This document shows positions 42,198-51,211 of a DNA stretch of 64,000 bases, piece after piece (positions within the stretch are counted from its first letter, which is position 1; each line of letters opens with the position of its first letter). A program made the translations under genes and the position numbers. The stretch is from Bemisia tabaci (lineage: Eukaryota > Arthropoda > Insecta > Hemiptera > Aleyrodidae), in the NCBI RefSeq assembly GCF_918797505.1, contig NC_092800.1, positions 1,922,001 to 1,986,000 of the forward strand. Direction: 5' to 3'. The notes beneath the pieces are model-generated. The model did not search any database and was not told the origin of the DNA. It worked only from the letters and a program-made list of their open reading frames with translations.

Positions 42198-42582
42198 TAG
42201 AGCACCTGTATAGCGAGAGTATAGACAGATGTGAAACTCCGAAAATCCATCAGGCCTTCACCGATGCCTCCGCGAATAAAGTTAGGGCCCAGAAATGCAG
42301 CCAACCTATGAATTTCAATCACCCAGAACGATTTACTAATACTATTGTTAAGAACCGTCGTTTATAAAGCACGTATTTGACTTAGTTTTTGCATAAAATT
42401 ACTTATTTTTTTGGAAGAACGCTCATTTATGTACCTTCTTAGCCATCTTCGTTAGAATTGGAATCTACAGACTGGCAGTGGAATTTTGTGCGTTAGAAGT
42501 TGGTTAGAAGGGTGGCTGCACTTTTGGGCCCTAAGCCCTCATTGAAGCGATATGTCCATACTCTCGCTATACAGGTACTCTA
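42198..42582. mobile_element. 385-bp hAT-type MITE, TSD GGTCCTTT
   Basis: The ends are inverse: TAGAGCACCTGTATAGCGAG at the left and CTCGCTATACAGGTACTCTA at the right. An 8-base direct repeat, GGTCCTTT, flanks it (42190-42197, 42583-42590). TAGAG termini plus an 8-base duplication are the signature of hAT transposons. No transposase. It ends 49 bases before the second Dpr exon. Confidence 0.85.
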
Positions 42583-42590
42583 GGTCCTTT

Positions 42591-42631
42591 TGGTGATTTT
42601 GATGATTATGAGGTTTGGTCGGGTGTTGCAG
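42591..42631 (+). promoter_or_regulatory. 3' splice region of Dpr intron
   Basis: These 41 bases separate the hAT-type duplication from the exon. They end GTTGCAG and contain T/G-rich rather than pyrimidine-rich sequence; TGATGATTATG (about 42599-42609) is the only reasonable branch-point neighbourhood. The site is placed by the exact reading-frame match to the Dpr family. Confidence 0.75.
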
Positions 42632-42922
42632 AGGCGCGAGCCGAGATCAACGGGGAGACGGACAAGTTCCTGCGGATCGGCTCGGCGCTGCTGCTGCTGT
42701 GCACGCTGCGGCAGAGCCCGGACCCGCCGGTCTACGTCTTCTGGTACCACAACAACCGGATGGTCAACTACGACCTGGACCGGGGTGTCAACGTCACCTC
42801 GGACTTGGCCGCCAAGACGAGCTCCCTCTTCATCGGACGGGCCACCCGGGACCACGCCGGCAACTACTCCTGCGTCCCCAGCAACGCCCAGCCCGCCAGC
42901 ACCTTCGTCCACATACTCAACG
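42632..42922 (+). CDS. dpr: Dpr-family exon: immunoglobulin domain 2
   Basis: This 291-base exon completes the split Glu codon, then encodes 96 residues and one base of the next codon (phase 1). It begins A-R-A-E-I-N-G, has L-L-L-L-C (Cys23), V-F-W-Y-H-N-N-R-M (Trp37), Y-D-L-D-R-G-V, and R-D-H-A-G-N-Y-S-C-V-P-S-N-A (Cys80). Cys23, Trp37 and Cys80 form the core of a C2/I-type Ig fold, and the W-Y-H-N-N and N-Y-S-C-x-P-S-N signatures are typical of Dpr second domains. Two N-glycosylation sequons are visible, at N53-V-T and N77-Y-S. The donor is GTAAGT. Of 96 codons 92 end in G or C, in sharp contrast to the preceding exon. The exon that would follow (C-terminal tail and membrane anchor) was not found downstream in the window. 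Confidence 0.95.
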
Positions 42923-43048
42923 GTAAGTCCGGAAACTCCATCATCATTTTTTCAAATATTTCATATTTTTCTGCTAATTTTTTCACCTAATTTTACTCAA
43001 AATTTGGCTTTTCCAAAAGGGCCATTTTTTGAATCACCTTAGCTAAAT
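42923..43048 (+). other. Start of the next Dpr intron
   Basis: Begins GTAAGTCC after exon 42632-42922. The intron would run to or beyond the end of the window, as no later exon was recognised. The first transposon in it starts at 43049. Confidence 0.75.
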
Positions 43049-43185
43049 GGATTACATTTTGCAAAAAGGAACCATTATTTCTGGTCCATTTTAGAAACAA
43101 CATACATGCCATTGGTTTTCTTATGCACATAAGTGCTTTTATGGGAGAGCCAGAAGTAGTGGATCCTTATTGAAAAATGTAATCC
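43049..43185. mobile_element. GGAAC-TIR MITE, 137 bp, TSD AAAT
   Basis: GGATTACATTTTGCAAAAAG at the left, TTATTGAAAAATGTAATCC at the right; core TTTCTGGTCCATTTTAGAAA and inverse. AAAT on both sides (43045-43048, 43186-43189). Confidence 0.85.
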
Positions 43186-43220
43186 AAATGTCCTCAACTC
43201 TAAACAATTCCTTTCTAATT

Positions 43221-43476
43221 GGATTGCATTTTGCAAAAAGGAACCAAGAGCATTCCAATGTTGCTAGGATTGTGCAACTTACATTCTTAGTAAGAAAATT
43301 ACTGAAGTAATGAAAAAAATCATGTTTACAAGGATACGTCCTCCTGAATTCATAGTATATTGAGAGTAAAGATAAAATTTGTACATAATGATCGGTTTAG
43401 ATTTGCGGGGTAAAGAAAGTTGCACAATCTTGGCGACATTGGAATGCTCCTGGTTCCTTTTTGCAAAATGCAATCC
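43221..43476. mobile_element. GGAAC-TIR MITE, 256 bp, TSD AATT
   Basis: GGATTGCATTTTGCAAAAAG with a perfect inverse at the right; arms GAGCATTCCAATGTTGCTAG and inverse. AATT on both sides (43217-43220, 43477-43480). Best-preserved member of the 256-bp subfamily; the 64-residue reverse frame is a by-product. Confidence 0.9.
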
Positions 43477-43480
43477 AATT

Positions 43481-44395
43481 ATATAGCTCCGTATTTTACA
43501 AAGTACATCATGATTTGGTCTATCTCTGCCGTGCTAGGCAAGAACGCCGTTAATCCATCAAGATTTTCCCTCTTTCTTTGGAATTTAACAATTATTAACA
43601 TAACAACTGTTTTACTCATTCACCTCAAATTTTCAAGTTAAGCTCTTGATAGTATTTGCAAAAGAATTGTGTAAAAACATTATCCCAAAGCACACATAAG
43701 TTTTTCTGCTATGATGCGTTGTTTCCAAAGAAGGTAAAATGGCGTGTTTGTGTCACACGGCAAAAATGTCCTCAACTCTACAATTTCTTTATTATTGAAG
43801 GTCCATATTTTACGATATACATTATGATTTGATCTATTACCGGTCCAAACAGTAAACACGGGTCTATGGGCCAATTTCGGTGTAATTGCGAATTTTTCGG
43901 TTCTCAACCGTTTACTCGCAATAACCCGCATATTTGGCCCAAATCGGCCCTCAGACCGGTGTTTAGGCCGGCGACAGACCCAAAAAGAGACAGAAAATGA
44001 CTGAAAAAAAGACAACGTATGTTTCATTAGTTTCCTTAGGCCGATGGTTGTTTTCACGAATTGGTCAACAATTTTAGTTCCTTAACGCAAAATGACGTCA
44101 AATTGATATGTAGCACTAGAGAAGCGGGAATAAACTGACTCGGATATGAAGGATATGGTAGTTAATCGTTCTTTCAATGTCACGAAAGCTGTTAGCACAA
44201 AGAGGAGTTGGATTTTTGGACACTTTGAAAGTCGCTCTCGAAGCATAAATATTATTAAATGAAAAACGGGGAAATTTTAGACAAAAACGTTCTATTTGTA
44301 CGCACTTCTGAAAATGAATTGGGGGGAAAAACTGCAAAAGCTACATTGTGTTGAGTCTCCCCGCGGCATTGATCAGCGACTACTATAAAACCAGC
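43481..44395. other. No gene seen
   Basis: 43525-43555 is an isolated arm of the GCCGTGCTAAGG family. A 125-residue reverse open frame (43680-44057) has no recognisable motif and overlaps possible repeat ends. TGACGTCA at 44093-44100 lies in a probable right end of a GGAAC-type element (AGTTCCTTAACGCAAAATGA then AATT) whose left end I could not find. Confidence 0.4.
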
Positions 44396-44450
44396 GCGGC
44401 GCGTTAGCTCAATAGGTAGCTCTACAGAAACATCCCTGTCTCGTTACCGA
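44396..44450 (+). mobile_element. tRNA-like A-box fragment
   Basis: GCGTTAGCTCAATAGGTAGC resembles the D-arm and A box of a tRNA, but neither a T-arm/B box nor an acceptor stem follows. Probably a truncated tRNA-derived SINE head. Confidence 0.35.
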
Positions 44451-44831
44451 CAATGATTTCACCGGAACCTTTTCATAGCGGCGCAGTCGTTGTGAATTAG
44501 GTCCGTTTCCGCATTCTGAGGATGCAGCGAGCAGGAAGGCGAGGGGTTGGCGGGGGAGGGGATGAAAGCGCGAAAAACCAAGAGTCATTAGGTGAAGAGA
44601 GACGTCCGCCGGGGCTGCGGTCGGAGGGAGAGAGAGAGCGTCGACGGACGAACAGTCGAAATGTTCGAACACGCATTTCGTCCGACGGAACATTTAAAAA
44701 CCGCCTTGATAGATTGCTCCCGAAAGCAGAGCTTTGTCGAAAAGATTTTTCAACCCTCCTCCGCGCCGTCCATTCACCTGGCTCGGGGTGGCTCGCCATC
44801 TCCGCGTTGCCGGATTGAACACTACATTTGC
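44451..44831. other. GC-richer stretch, no gene recognised
   Basis: Open frames of 94-123 residues overlap on both strands (44409-44900). They are Arg/Pro/Ser-rich and differ in every frame without a family motif; the forward 102-residue frame runs into the 97-bp tandem array. Confidence 0.35.
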
Positions 44832-45212
44832 GGTATAGGAGGAGTTTCTGGAAGATGCAACTATTCAACCTCTACGGTAGTGCTGAGAGGTATCACATAA
44901 TTTGAAGGCGCCTTAAAACTAGATTCGTGGTATAGGAGGAGTTTCTGGAGGATGCAACTATTCAACCTCTACGGTAGTGCTGAGAGGTATCACATAATTT
45001 GAAGGCGCTTAAACACTAGATTCACGGTATAGGAGGAGTTTCTGGAGGATGCAACTATTCAACCTCTAATGTAGTGCTGAGAGGTATCACATAATTTGAA
45101 GGCGCTTGAACACTATATTCGCGGTATAGGAGGAGTTTCTGGAGGATGCAGCTATTCAACCTCTACGGTAGTGCTGAGAGGTATCACATAATTTGAAGGC
45201 GCTCTGTATGAA
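44832..45212. repeat. 97-bp tandem repeat, four units
   Basis: Units begin at 44832, 44929, 45026 and 45123 with GGTATAGGAGGAGTTTCTGG and contain ATGCAACTATTCAACCTCTA, GTAGTGCTGAGAGGTATCAC and ATAATTTGAAGGCGC. They differ at only a few positions. A single relative is at 49316-49392 (ACAACTATTCAACCTCTACT). Confidence 0.92.
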
Positions 45213-45479
45213 TCACTTAGTTAGACAGGCAGTTCGTCTCTTTAACTTTTGAGCCAGTATATTTTGCCGTAGCTGTTACATATTGATGACTAAGTGCGAC
45301 CAGTGTTTATATCATACAGCCAAAATTGACCTAACTACTGCAGATGTTGCCTAGTTTCCTTTCATGTTTCATTATCTTACTAAAAAATTTGTAATCATTC
45401 CGACTTCAATTTTTTCAAGTTTACTTACTTTCTAAGGAAAGTGTACGAAAAGTTTCAAGGCATTATCTCATTTGGATTT

Positions 45480-45555
45480 GGACGTATTTATGCTAAAAGG
45501 AACTATGTTACACGCAAACCCCATGTTCATAGCTCCTTTTAGCATAAATACGTCC
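45480..45555. mobile_element. 76-bp GGAAC-TIR MITE, TSD ATTT
   Basis: GGACGTATTTATGCTAAAAG, loop TTACACGCAAACCCCATG, then the inverse. ATTT on both sides (45476-45479, 45556-45559). Best copy of the shortest subfamily. Confidence 0.9.
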
Positions 45556-45756
45556 ATTTGATCCACTGCAAGAAAAAATCCTTGATAATTCAGCGAACTT
45601 TAAACGTAGCTGTCCATTCACTTATTTGATTTTGAACTTTATTATTTCATAGAATCTTTGAGTATCATGACGAAGTTCATGTCGTAAGATTAACTCCTGT
45701 AAATCGATGATCAAAGTGCGAAACCACGTACCTCCGTTGCAGACTCCCTGTATGCT

Positions 45757-45826
<70 letters not shown>

Positions 45827-45857
45827 GGTTGGTTAGTTAGTTAGTTAGTTAGTTGGT
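45757..45857. repeat. TTAG tetranucleotide microsatellite
   Basis: About 25 repeats of TTAG/TAGT over roughly 100 bases, interrupted by a few TTGG units near 45823 and 45853. It lacks the fifth G of the insect telomere unit TTAGG. Confidence 0.95.
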
Positions 45858-47138
45858 TAATTTATTTAGAGACATTTAGCGACTTAGGCTATTAATGTCT
45901 TACAAAGAATATGAAAGGTGGATACATGTACAAAAATTCAGATTTTTAAATTAAGGGAGGCAAAAAGTTTCAGAACTTTGGTTGTGACATTGGGTTCATC
46001 GCAGATATTGTTTCCTTGAAAAACTAATCAACGTAATTTCTAGAAATCTTACTTGATTTTTCTTCTCAGTTAGCAGAATATTCTGCATTTCAAGGTGCAA
46101 AGTCGGCTTGTTTCTTCTCGAAAAAATAGAAAATCAGCGGACATTTTAAAACATCGCATTGGAGATACGTGATTTCGCATTTTAGCCATCGATATTCAAC
46201 GTTGAATCCATGATTCTGAATCCTTTCATATCATCGCGCGAAGAGGAGTAGGAATAAAGCCCCAGTGAGTTCCGTCGTAATCTCATGAAATATTGGGATG
46301 CTGGATCATCTGCCACAATCTTACAACTGTGTCGGACGCGTTGCCCAAAGTAGCTTTCATTAATTACCAGGAGTGTCGTTTTTCATATAGATTCCGCGGC
46401 TGACTGCGGGTTCGCAAATGGCTGCTAGCGGGGGAGTTTGGGGGTCATCCAAAAATGGGGGGGGGGGGCAATCGTGCAGTCGAACGATACGTCTGACTCG
46501 CGTTCGCTCGAGTTCGTCTGCAGCGGTGCCAGAGTGACGCATTTATTTACCCTTTCGATCTATACCTTTTTGAAGTGTTTCTGGTTTATACTCATCGTGT
46601 TTTGAAACGCAAAAAAATAACACCGATAAAATCCATTCAAGAGATTGTCTTGGTGCTCAGTAAGAAAAAGTAACCGCCTTTTTGCTCTAATATGGGAAGT
46701 GGAACTCAAGTAACCTAAACGCCCGGTTACATTTTCTTTTGGTTACGCTCACCAAATCTTTGGGTTACAATGGCCAAATATTTGGGTCGAAAATTTGCAA
46801 CCTCGTTAAAAATCAGGATCGAGCTTGAATCACTTAGGTAACAGTTTAATGCTCTAGCCACTTGGATTTCGCAACGTAAGCGCAAGAAAAACAAGAGCAC
46901 ATTAGTTCAGCATGACATTTTCTTCAACCCTAGTTATCTGGTCTAATGGTCTGGTTGTTGTTAGGTCGCTTTAACCAAGAATTGGCCCATCGACAAAGTC
47001 CTTTTAGTTGATCTGATCTAAAAAAAAGTGACAAAAAGAATCCTGTAAAGTAATCGTGAGCACGGAATGTTTCAATTGTGTGGGTACGACAATCGTTTAC
47101 TCACTTTCACGTAAGAAATCACTCCGAAAAAATCAATT
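45858..47138. other. No gene seen
   Basis: AT-rich with a 12-base G-run at about 46459-46470. 46640-46850 contains AGTAACC/GGTTAC motifs in both orientations (possible old foldback). No exon or RNA gene recognised. Confidence 0.45.
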
Positions 47139-47386
47139 GGACCGAATTCATCAGAAAGGAACCAACCCACATTTTTGAAATCATTGAGTCAAGAATGTTT
47201 CTGAATTTCACTAGTCATATATTTTCTCCTACCAAAAACTGAAAGTCTAAAAACAAGAAAAAAATTGTGAAAAGATGGGTTAAAGTTTATTTTTTACATT
47301 GAGCCTGATGTAGGAATAAAACTTCAAACCTCTGTTTCTCAGTTCACACTTTATGCGGGTTAGTTCCTGTCTGGTAAACTCGGTCC
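47139..47386. mobile_element. GGAAC-TIR MITE, 248 bp, TSD AATT
   Basis: GGACCGAATTCATCAGAAAG then GAACCAACCC at the left; TTAGTTCCTGTCTGGTAAAC then TCGGTCC at the right. AATT on both sides (47135-47138, 47387-47390). The core is not shared with other members in the window. Confidence 0.8.
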
Positions 47387-47418
47387 AATTGTCACGTGCA
47401 CTGAAATAACCATCATAT

Positions 47419-47557
47419 GAACTTCATTTTTCAATTGGTAACTATAATTTCTGACCCATTTGTAAAAACACTTATCTACCACGGAGAACTAAGGGTAATT
47501 AAATCGATTCTTAAGTGAACTGGAAACGGTATAGTTCCTAATTGCAAAATTCGGTCC
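47419..47557. mobile_element. GGAAC-TIR MITE, 139 bp, TSD ATAT
   Basis: GAACTTCATTTTTCAATTGG at the left and TAGTTCCTAATTGCAAAATT then CGGTCC at the right; core CTGACCCATTTGTAAAAACA as in the 137-bp subfamily. ATAT on both sides (47415-47418, 47558-47561). Confidence 0.78.
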
Positions 47558-47669
47558 ATATTTATTCGATGCATCAAGTAACGGCAAGGAGAAGAGATTG
47601 ATTTTATTTTTGAGGCAAAAGGATGCTAGGAACAAAACAGAAAAGGAAATGAGCGATTGCCGATCAAAT

Positions 47670-47930
47670 GGGCCGCGTTTAGCAGAAAGGAACTAAGCCA
47701 CATCAGCTATTGCCAAATTTAATTGGACAATTTAATTTTTTATATGGCAACGATCGAGCGAATTTTTGTGCAATTCTCGGTGAATTTTTTGCCTTGTGCG
47801 AAGCAAATTCCATAAAATTTTGAAAGGAATCCGCACAAACGTTTTCCTGTAAAACGTCAAATTGCAAATTGCTGGTTGCTAATTTTGCAATTGTTGATGT
47901 GGTTTGGTTCCTTCCTGCTAAATGCGATTC
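47670..47930. mobile_element. GGAAC-TIR MITE, 261 bp, TSD AAAT
   Basis: GGGCCGCGTTTAGCAGAAAG then GAACTAAGCC at the left; TTGGTTCCTTCCTGCTAAAT then GCGATTC at the right. AAAT on both sides (47666-47669, 47931-47934). The core ACATCAGCTATTGCCAAATT links it to 1961 and 6741. Confidence 0.8.
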
Positions 47931-47934
47931 AAAT

Positions 47935-48844
47935 AACGACGGGCGGTTATCGAGCTTCGTTTTCATTAAAATAAAAATAATGATTATATAAAAGGAAAAT
48001 AAAAAAAAAAATGTAAACAAGTAAAAGGAACAGAACGGACGCTCAACGCCCACGTTCAGTTTTTTATTCCATCGATATTCCATTCGTATCGATACTTTCT
48101 AACGATCTCTTACAGAAAAAAGTCGAGCTTGTTGAATTTCGATCTTTATCCCACGTTTTGCCAAAAAACAGCGAGATAGATTCGATCTAATTAAAATCGA
48201 TATCTCCGATACCCATCGCAAAACCTTCCCGCCACGTGGGTAAAAGGTTTTTAAAGGATAATTCGATTTTGTTTGTATCGTGTAAGTCACCCCCGGGGGG
48301 AGGGAGGGGGTTGCATTGATAATTGATAGCCGGATCGAGTAAAATGCCTGTTGACAGATTTCGCTGATGATGTTGTTGATTATTACACTCCTCACTGGTT
48401 TGACTGTAGACTGTATCAGTTTTTACATAAACTTAAGAGAAAATAATTTAATCAAATAGTATAGTGCGAGTCTTATGGACTCTAATTGATCTTGGCATAC
48501 ACAGCCGAGCTATCCGGTTTGTAGAGCTGAACTATTTGTTCCACGGAGCCGCATCAGAGGAAGTTAATTATCCTAACCATAGTTCGGTTGAACAGACCGA
48601 ATAATTCAGTTGTGCACCCCGAACAAATCTGGGATCTTTTCCTTCCAAACAGTTTCTAAGTCGAAACGTTGGACCTTAACGCAAGGTGTGAAATAAAGCA
48701 CTAATGCAATAATGCAATATGTTTAAGCTTCAAATTTTCTCGATAAAATTTAATCTAACGGCGGTAAATCTGAAAATCAATACTAACGTATACACGTTGG
48801 ATGAATGGCAAAAATGTAAATAACGTCATTCGCATGTTCCACAT
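47935..48844. other. No gene seen
   Basis: The 98- and 126-residue reverse open frames (47703-48395) have a hydrophobic FLFSFY-type stretch arising from A/T-runs and no recognised motif; the first also overlaps the preceding MITE. Contains G/C-runs near 48291-48310. Confidence 0.4.
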
Positions 48845-49070
48845 AGAAAAAAAAAACACATTGGATCTAGAGTCCAGACTCTTTTAAACAACGACAAGAA
48901 AAAGTACTCTTGATTCAATCAGAATCTAGCTTAAATCAAGAACCAAGCATCTTAATTTAAGCGGATTTCGTCTTAATTCAAGCAAAAATCCGATTGAATC
49001 AAGAGTATTTTTTCTTGTCAATGTTTTCAAGAGCCTGGATTCTAGATTTAATGTGTTTTTTTTTCCGGTG
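48845..49070 (+). mobile_element. About 226-bp TA-MITE, copy 2
   Basis: AAAACACATTGGATCTAGAG through ATTTAATGTGTTTTTTTTCC is a close copy of 22346-22575 in the same orientation. The leftmost CACTG is lost. Confidence 0.85.
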
Positions 49071-49578
49071 CAATCTATTTTATCTGTGTTAAAAATACTT
49101 ATGAATATCTTTTTCAAGAGATCATTTCTAAATTTCTTGGTTGTTTGATTCCTTTTCTCAAAATTTTAATGAGAAAGCTTATTTAATGTTTCCTCCTGGT
49201 ATAAACCTTGTCTAGTGCCCAATCCAACCCCAAAGAGAGAGCTAAAGCACCGTAATTCTCTGAGCATCAAAGTCAGAACGATCATACTTCCTAATCAGTG
49301 TATCAACAGAAGGCGTTTATGGAGGATACAACTATTCAACCTCTACTGTAGTGTTGGGAGGTATCATTTTAAATTGAAGGCGCTTGGTATGTGTCGTTCA
49401 GTGCAACGGATCGTTTCATTGCCCTCGGAGCTAATACATGTTGCAGGCACAGCTACATGCTGATGGTTAATTTATGAATTGACGTTCCCCAAGGGTCAAA
49501 TACTGTCACGTGATCCATTGAAGATGCTGAATAAAATCAGGATAATAGAGGACGTCCTAAGGTTTTAATGTAATATTA

Positions 49579-49932
49579 CACTGAAAAAAAAGATTGGTAG
49601 AATTGAACGTATTTCTGCCAAACGGAACTATGCGCATTAAGACATGAGCCTTGAGACCGATAAAAATATATGCATAACAGGGCTCACGTCATGATGCACA
49701 TAGTTCCGTTTGCCAGAAATACGTTCAATTTACCATTCCTTCACGCTGTATTTCACACAGCGTTAATTTAGAGTAGATTCTGCCAGAAGAAAGGTATACG
49801 TTACTATATACCAGTACGGGTAACCATTCCTCTGGCAGAATCGACTTGAAGATTGGTAGAATTTACCATTCCTTCATGTTGTGAGAAATGCAGCTTGAAG
49901 GAATGGTAAATTCTACCAATCTTTTTTCAGTG
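49579..49932 (+). mobile_element. CACTGAAAAAAA MITE copy 2, with nested 122-bp element
   Basis: TA flanks both ends (49577-49578, 49933-49934); the TIR is CACTGAAAAAAAAGATTGGT with its inverse. Inner arms carry CCTTCACGCTGTATTTCACA. A 122-bp element plus a 4-base duplication interrupts the left TIR region; without it the element is 228 bp, close to the 238-bp copy at 31134. Confidence 0.88.
49605..49726 (-). mobile_element. Nested 122-bp palindromic MITE, TSD AATT
   Basis: GAACGTATTTCTGCCAAACG at the left, inverse at the right ending ACGTTC. AATT on both sides (49601-49604, 49727-49730). Because the host is itself an inverted repeat, the uninterrupted target GGTAGAATTTACCATTCC is readable in the same element at 49855-49872. 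Confidence 0.92.
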
Positions 49933-49934
49933 TA

Positions 49935-50626
49935 CAGCGGGAGAACCGAAATATTTTAAAACATTTTATCACGATTTTTACTACATCCGGCATCCCTGAC
50001 CTGGGTGACTAAATGAAAATATGCATCTCTGCAGGTATTTTTCAAGCTTGGAGCTCTCAACAATTTGCCAAATCTCGTTAAAATCGCTCGGAACCTACCT
50101 TTATTCCATTAGGTCGTCCGGGTTTCCGAGCATTACTGGTAACGGTCTCCGCCGGTAATTTCTGTTAATCCGTCATGTTCCCAAAACAGTCGTTCTGTTT
50201 GCTTTTAATCATTATGACTGAGCCGGCTTTTTTCATTTTAGCAAGGGATGCTGGGCGGAGGGGCTTTGCTCAATAATGAATGTCCGGAATTATGAATGCC
50301 CGTTAGGACCGACGCCGAGTCCCTTTCCTCTTTTCAGAGCCGCCCGAATCGATATTAATGAGCTATAAATTGAATCCGTCCTTCATTTTCTATTCGCGTT
50401 CCAATCTGAATAGGATTTCTTGTCATCGTTGTCAGCGTCATCTGACTGTTTGTCTCGCCCTTCGGTGGATTCGCTGCATACGTTTGTGTTTTTGCCGTTT
50501 TTCGATGGGATAACATTTTTCTCTGATTTTAATTGGATGGAAGGGTGATTCGAAGAAAGGCGGAACCGCCGAAGTCAAGTTCCGAGAAAACATGAAAACG
50601 TTTGATTTGATGCAATTGGACGTATT
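49935..50626. other. Non-repetitive island, no gene recognised
   Basis: 50040-50420 is moderate-GC, unrepeated in the window and without a convincing exon. The 84-residue reverse frame (50438-50692) runs into the adjacent MITE. Candidate single-copy or conserved non-coding DNA. Confidence 0.35.
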
Positions 50627-50879
50627 CTGCCGTGCTAAGGAAGAACGCCGCATGAAAATCCTGGCATCGCCAAATTTTCTTTTATAAAACACGAGTTTCC
50701 TGGTGAACTTATGAATATTTTCTTTCCAATTCCTCGGACAATTTTGTTCTCGATTTAATGTAAAATATCGGAAAATTTTAAGGAAAAGTACGCATAATTT
50801 TCTTCAAAAATACATGGTTTCTTCAAGGAAATTTGGCAACTCTCGAATGTTCATACGGCGTTCTTCCTTCGCACGGCAG
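50627..50879. mobile_element. GCCGTGCTAAGG-family MITE
   Basis: CTGCCGTGCTAAGGAAGAAC at the left and TTCTTCCTTCGCACGGCAG at the right, 253 bp. Immediately left is GCAATTGGACGTATT, which looks like the first bases of a GGAAC-type TIR. Confidence 0.78.
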
Positions 50880-50939
50880 TACTTACAATGGAGAATTTGC
50901 ATTCAATTTTTTTATCGCTTCACCTGAAGTGCTTAAAGA

Positions 50940-51207
50940 GCTGATTTCATAGTATTTTTCATAATTTTTTTCTGATATGGGAAATATTATACAAATAGAT
51001 TTAAAAGTGAGAAAATGCACCGCCTAGTGACGTCATTTGGCGGCATTTCTCATTGGAACACATGTATTTTAGCAGATTAGATAATTTTGTCATATCTTCT
51101 CCAATAATTGTTCAGTTCATAAACCAAGGGTATCCTCGTGCTCAGTTCACTCAGTAGTATCGACTTAAACACGAAATTCATTAAATTTCAGATACATGCA
51201 AATTCTC
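50940..51207 (+). repeat. Dispersed repeat H, copy 3
   Basis: AGTATTTTTCATAATTTTTT through ATGCAAATTCTCT matches 33690-33952. Contains TGACGTCA at 51028-51035. Non-coding. Confidence 0.7.
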
Positions 51208-51211
51208 TATT

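Larger units (their letters stand above)
28012..42631 (+). other. 14.6-kb Dpr intron, phase 1
   Basis: The intron begins GTAAGT and ends TGTTGCAG. The split codon is G|AG (Glu), which joins V-V to A-R-A-E-I. The intron holds at least a dozen transposon copies, listed separately, and no third Dpr exon that I could see. The 3' end lacks a good pyrimidine tract: the last 41 bases are T/G-rich, and a hAT-type MITE lies just before them. Confidence 0.85.

Noticed and set aside
42580..43042. Open frames of 103, 110 and 150 residues overlapping the second Dpr exon on both strands
   Set aside because: They are shadows of the GC-rich exon: the Ig-domain frame carries the Cys-Trp-Cys core and splice sites, and these others have no motif.
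43680..44057. 125-residue reverse open frame as a gene
   Set aside because: No recognisable domain, AT-driven composition and possible transposon end within it.
45757..45857. Interstitial telomere
   Set aside because: The unit is TTAG, not TTAGG, with no canonical telomere units beside it.
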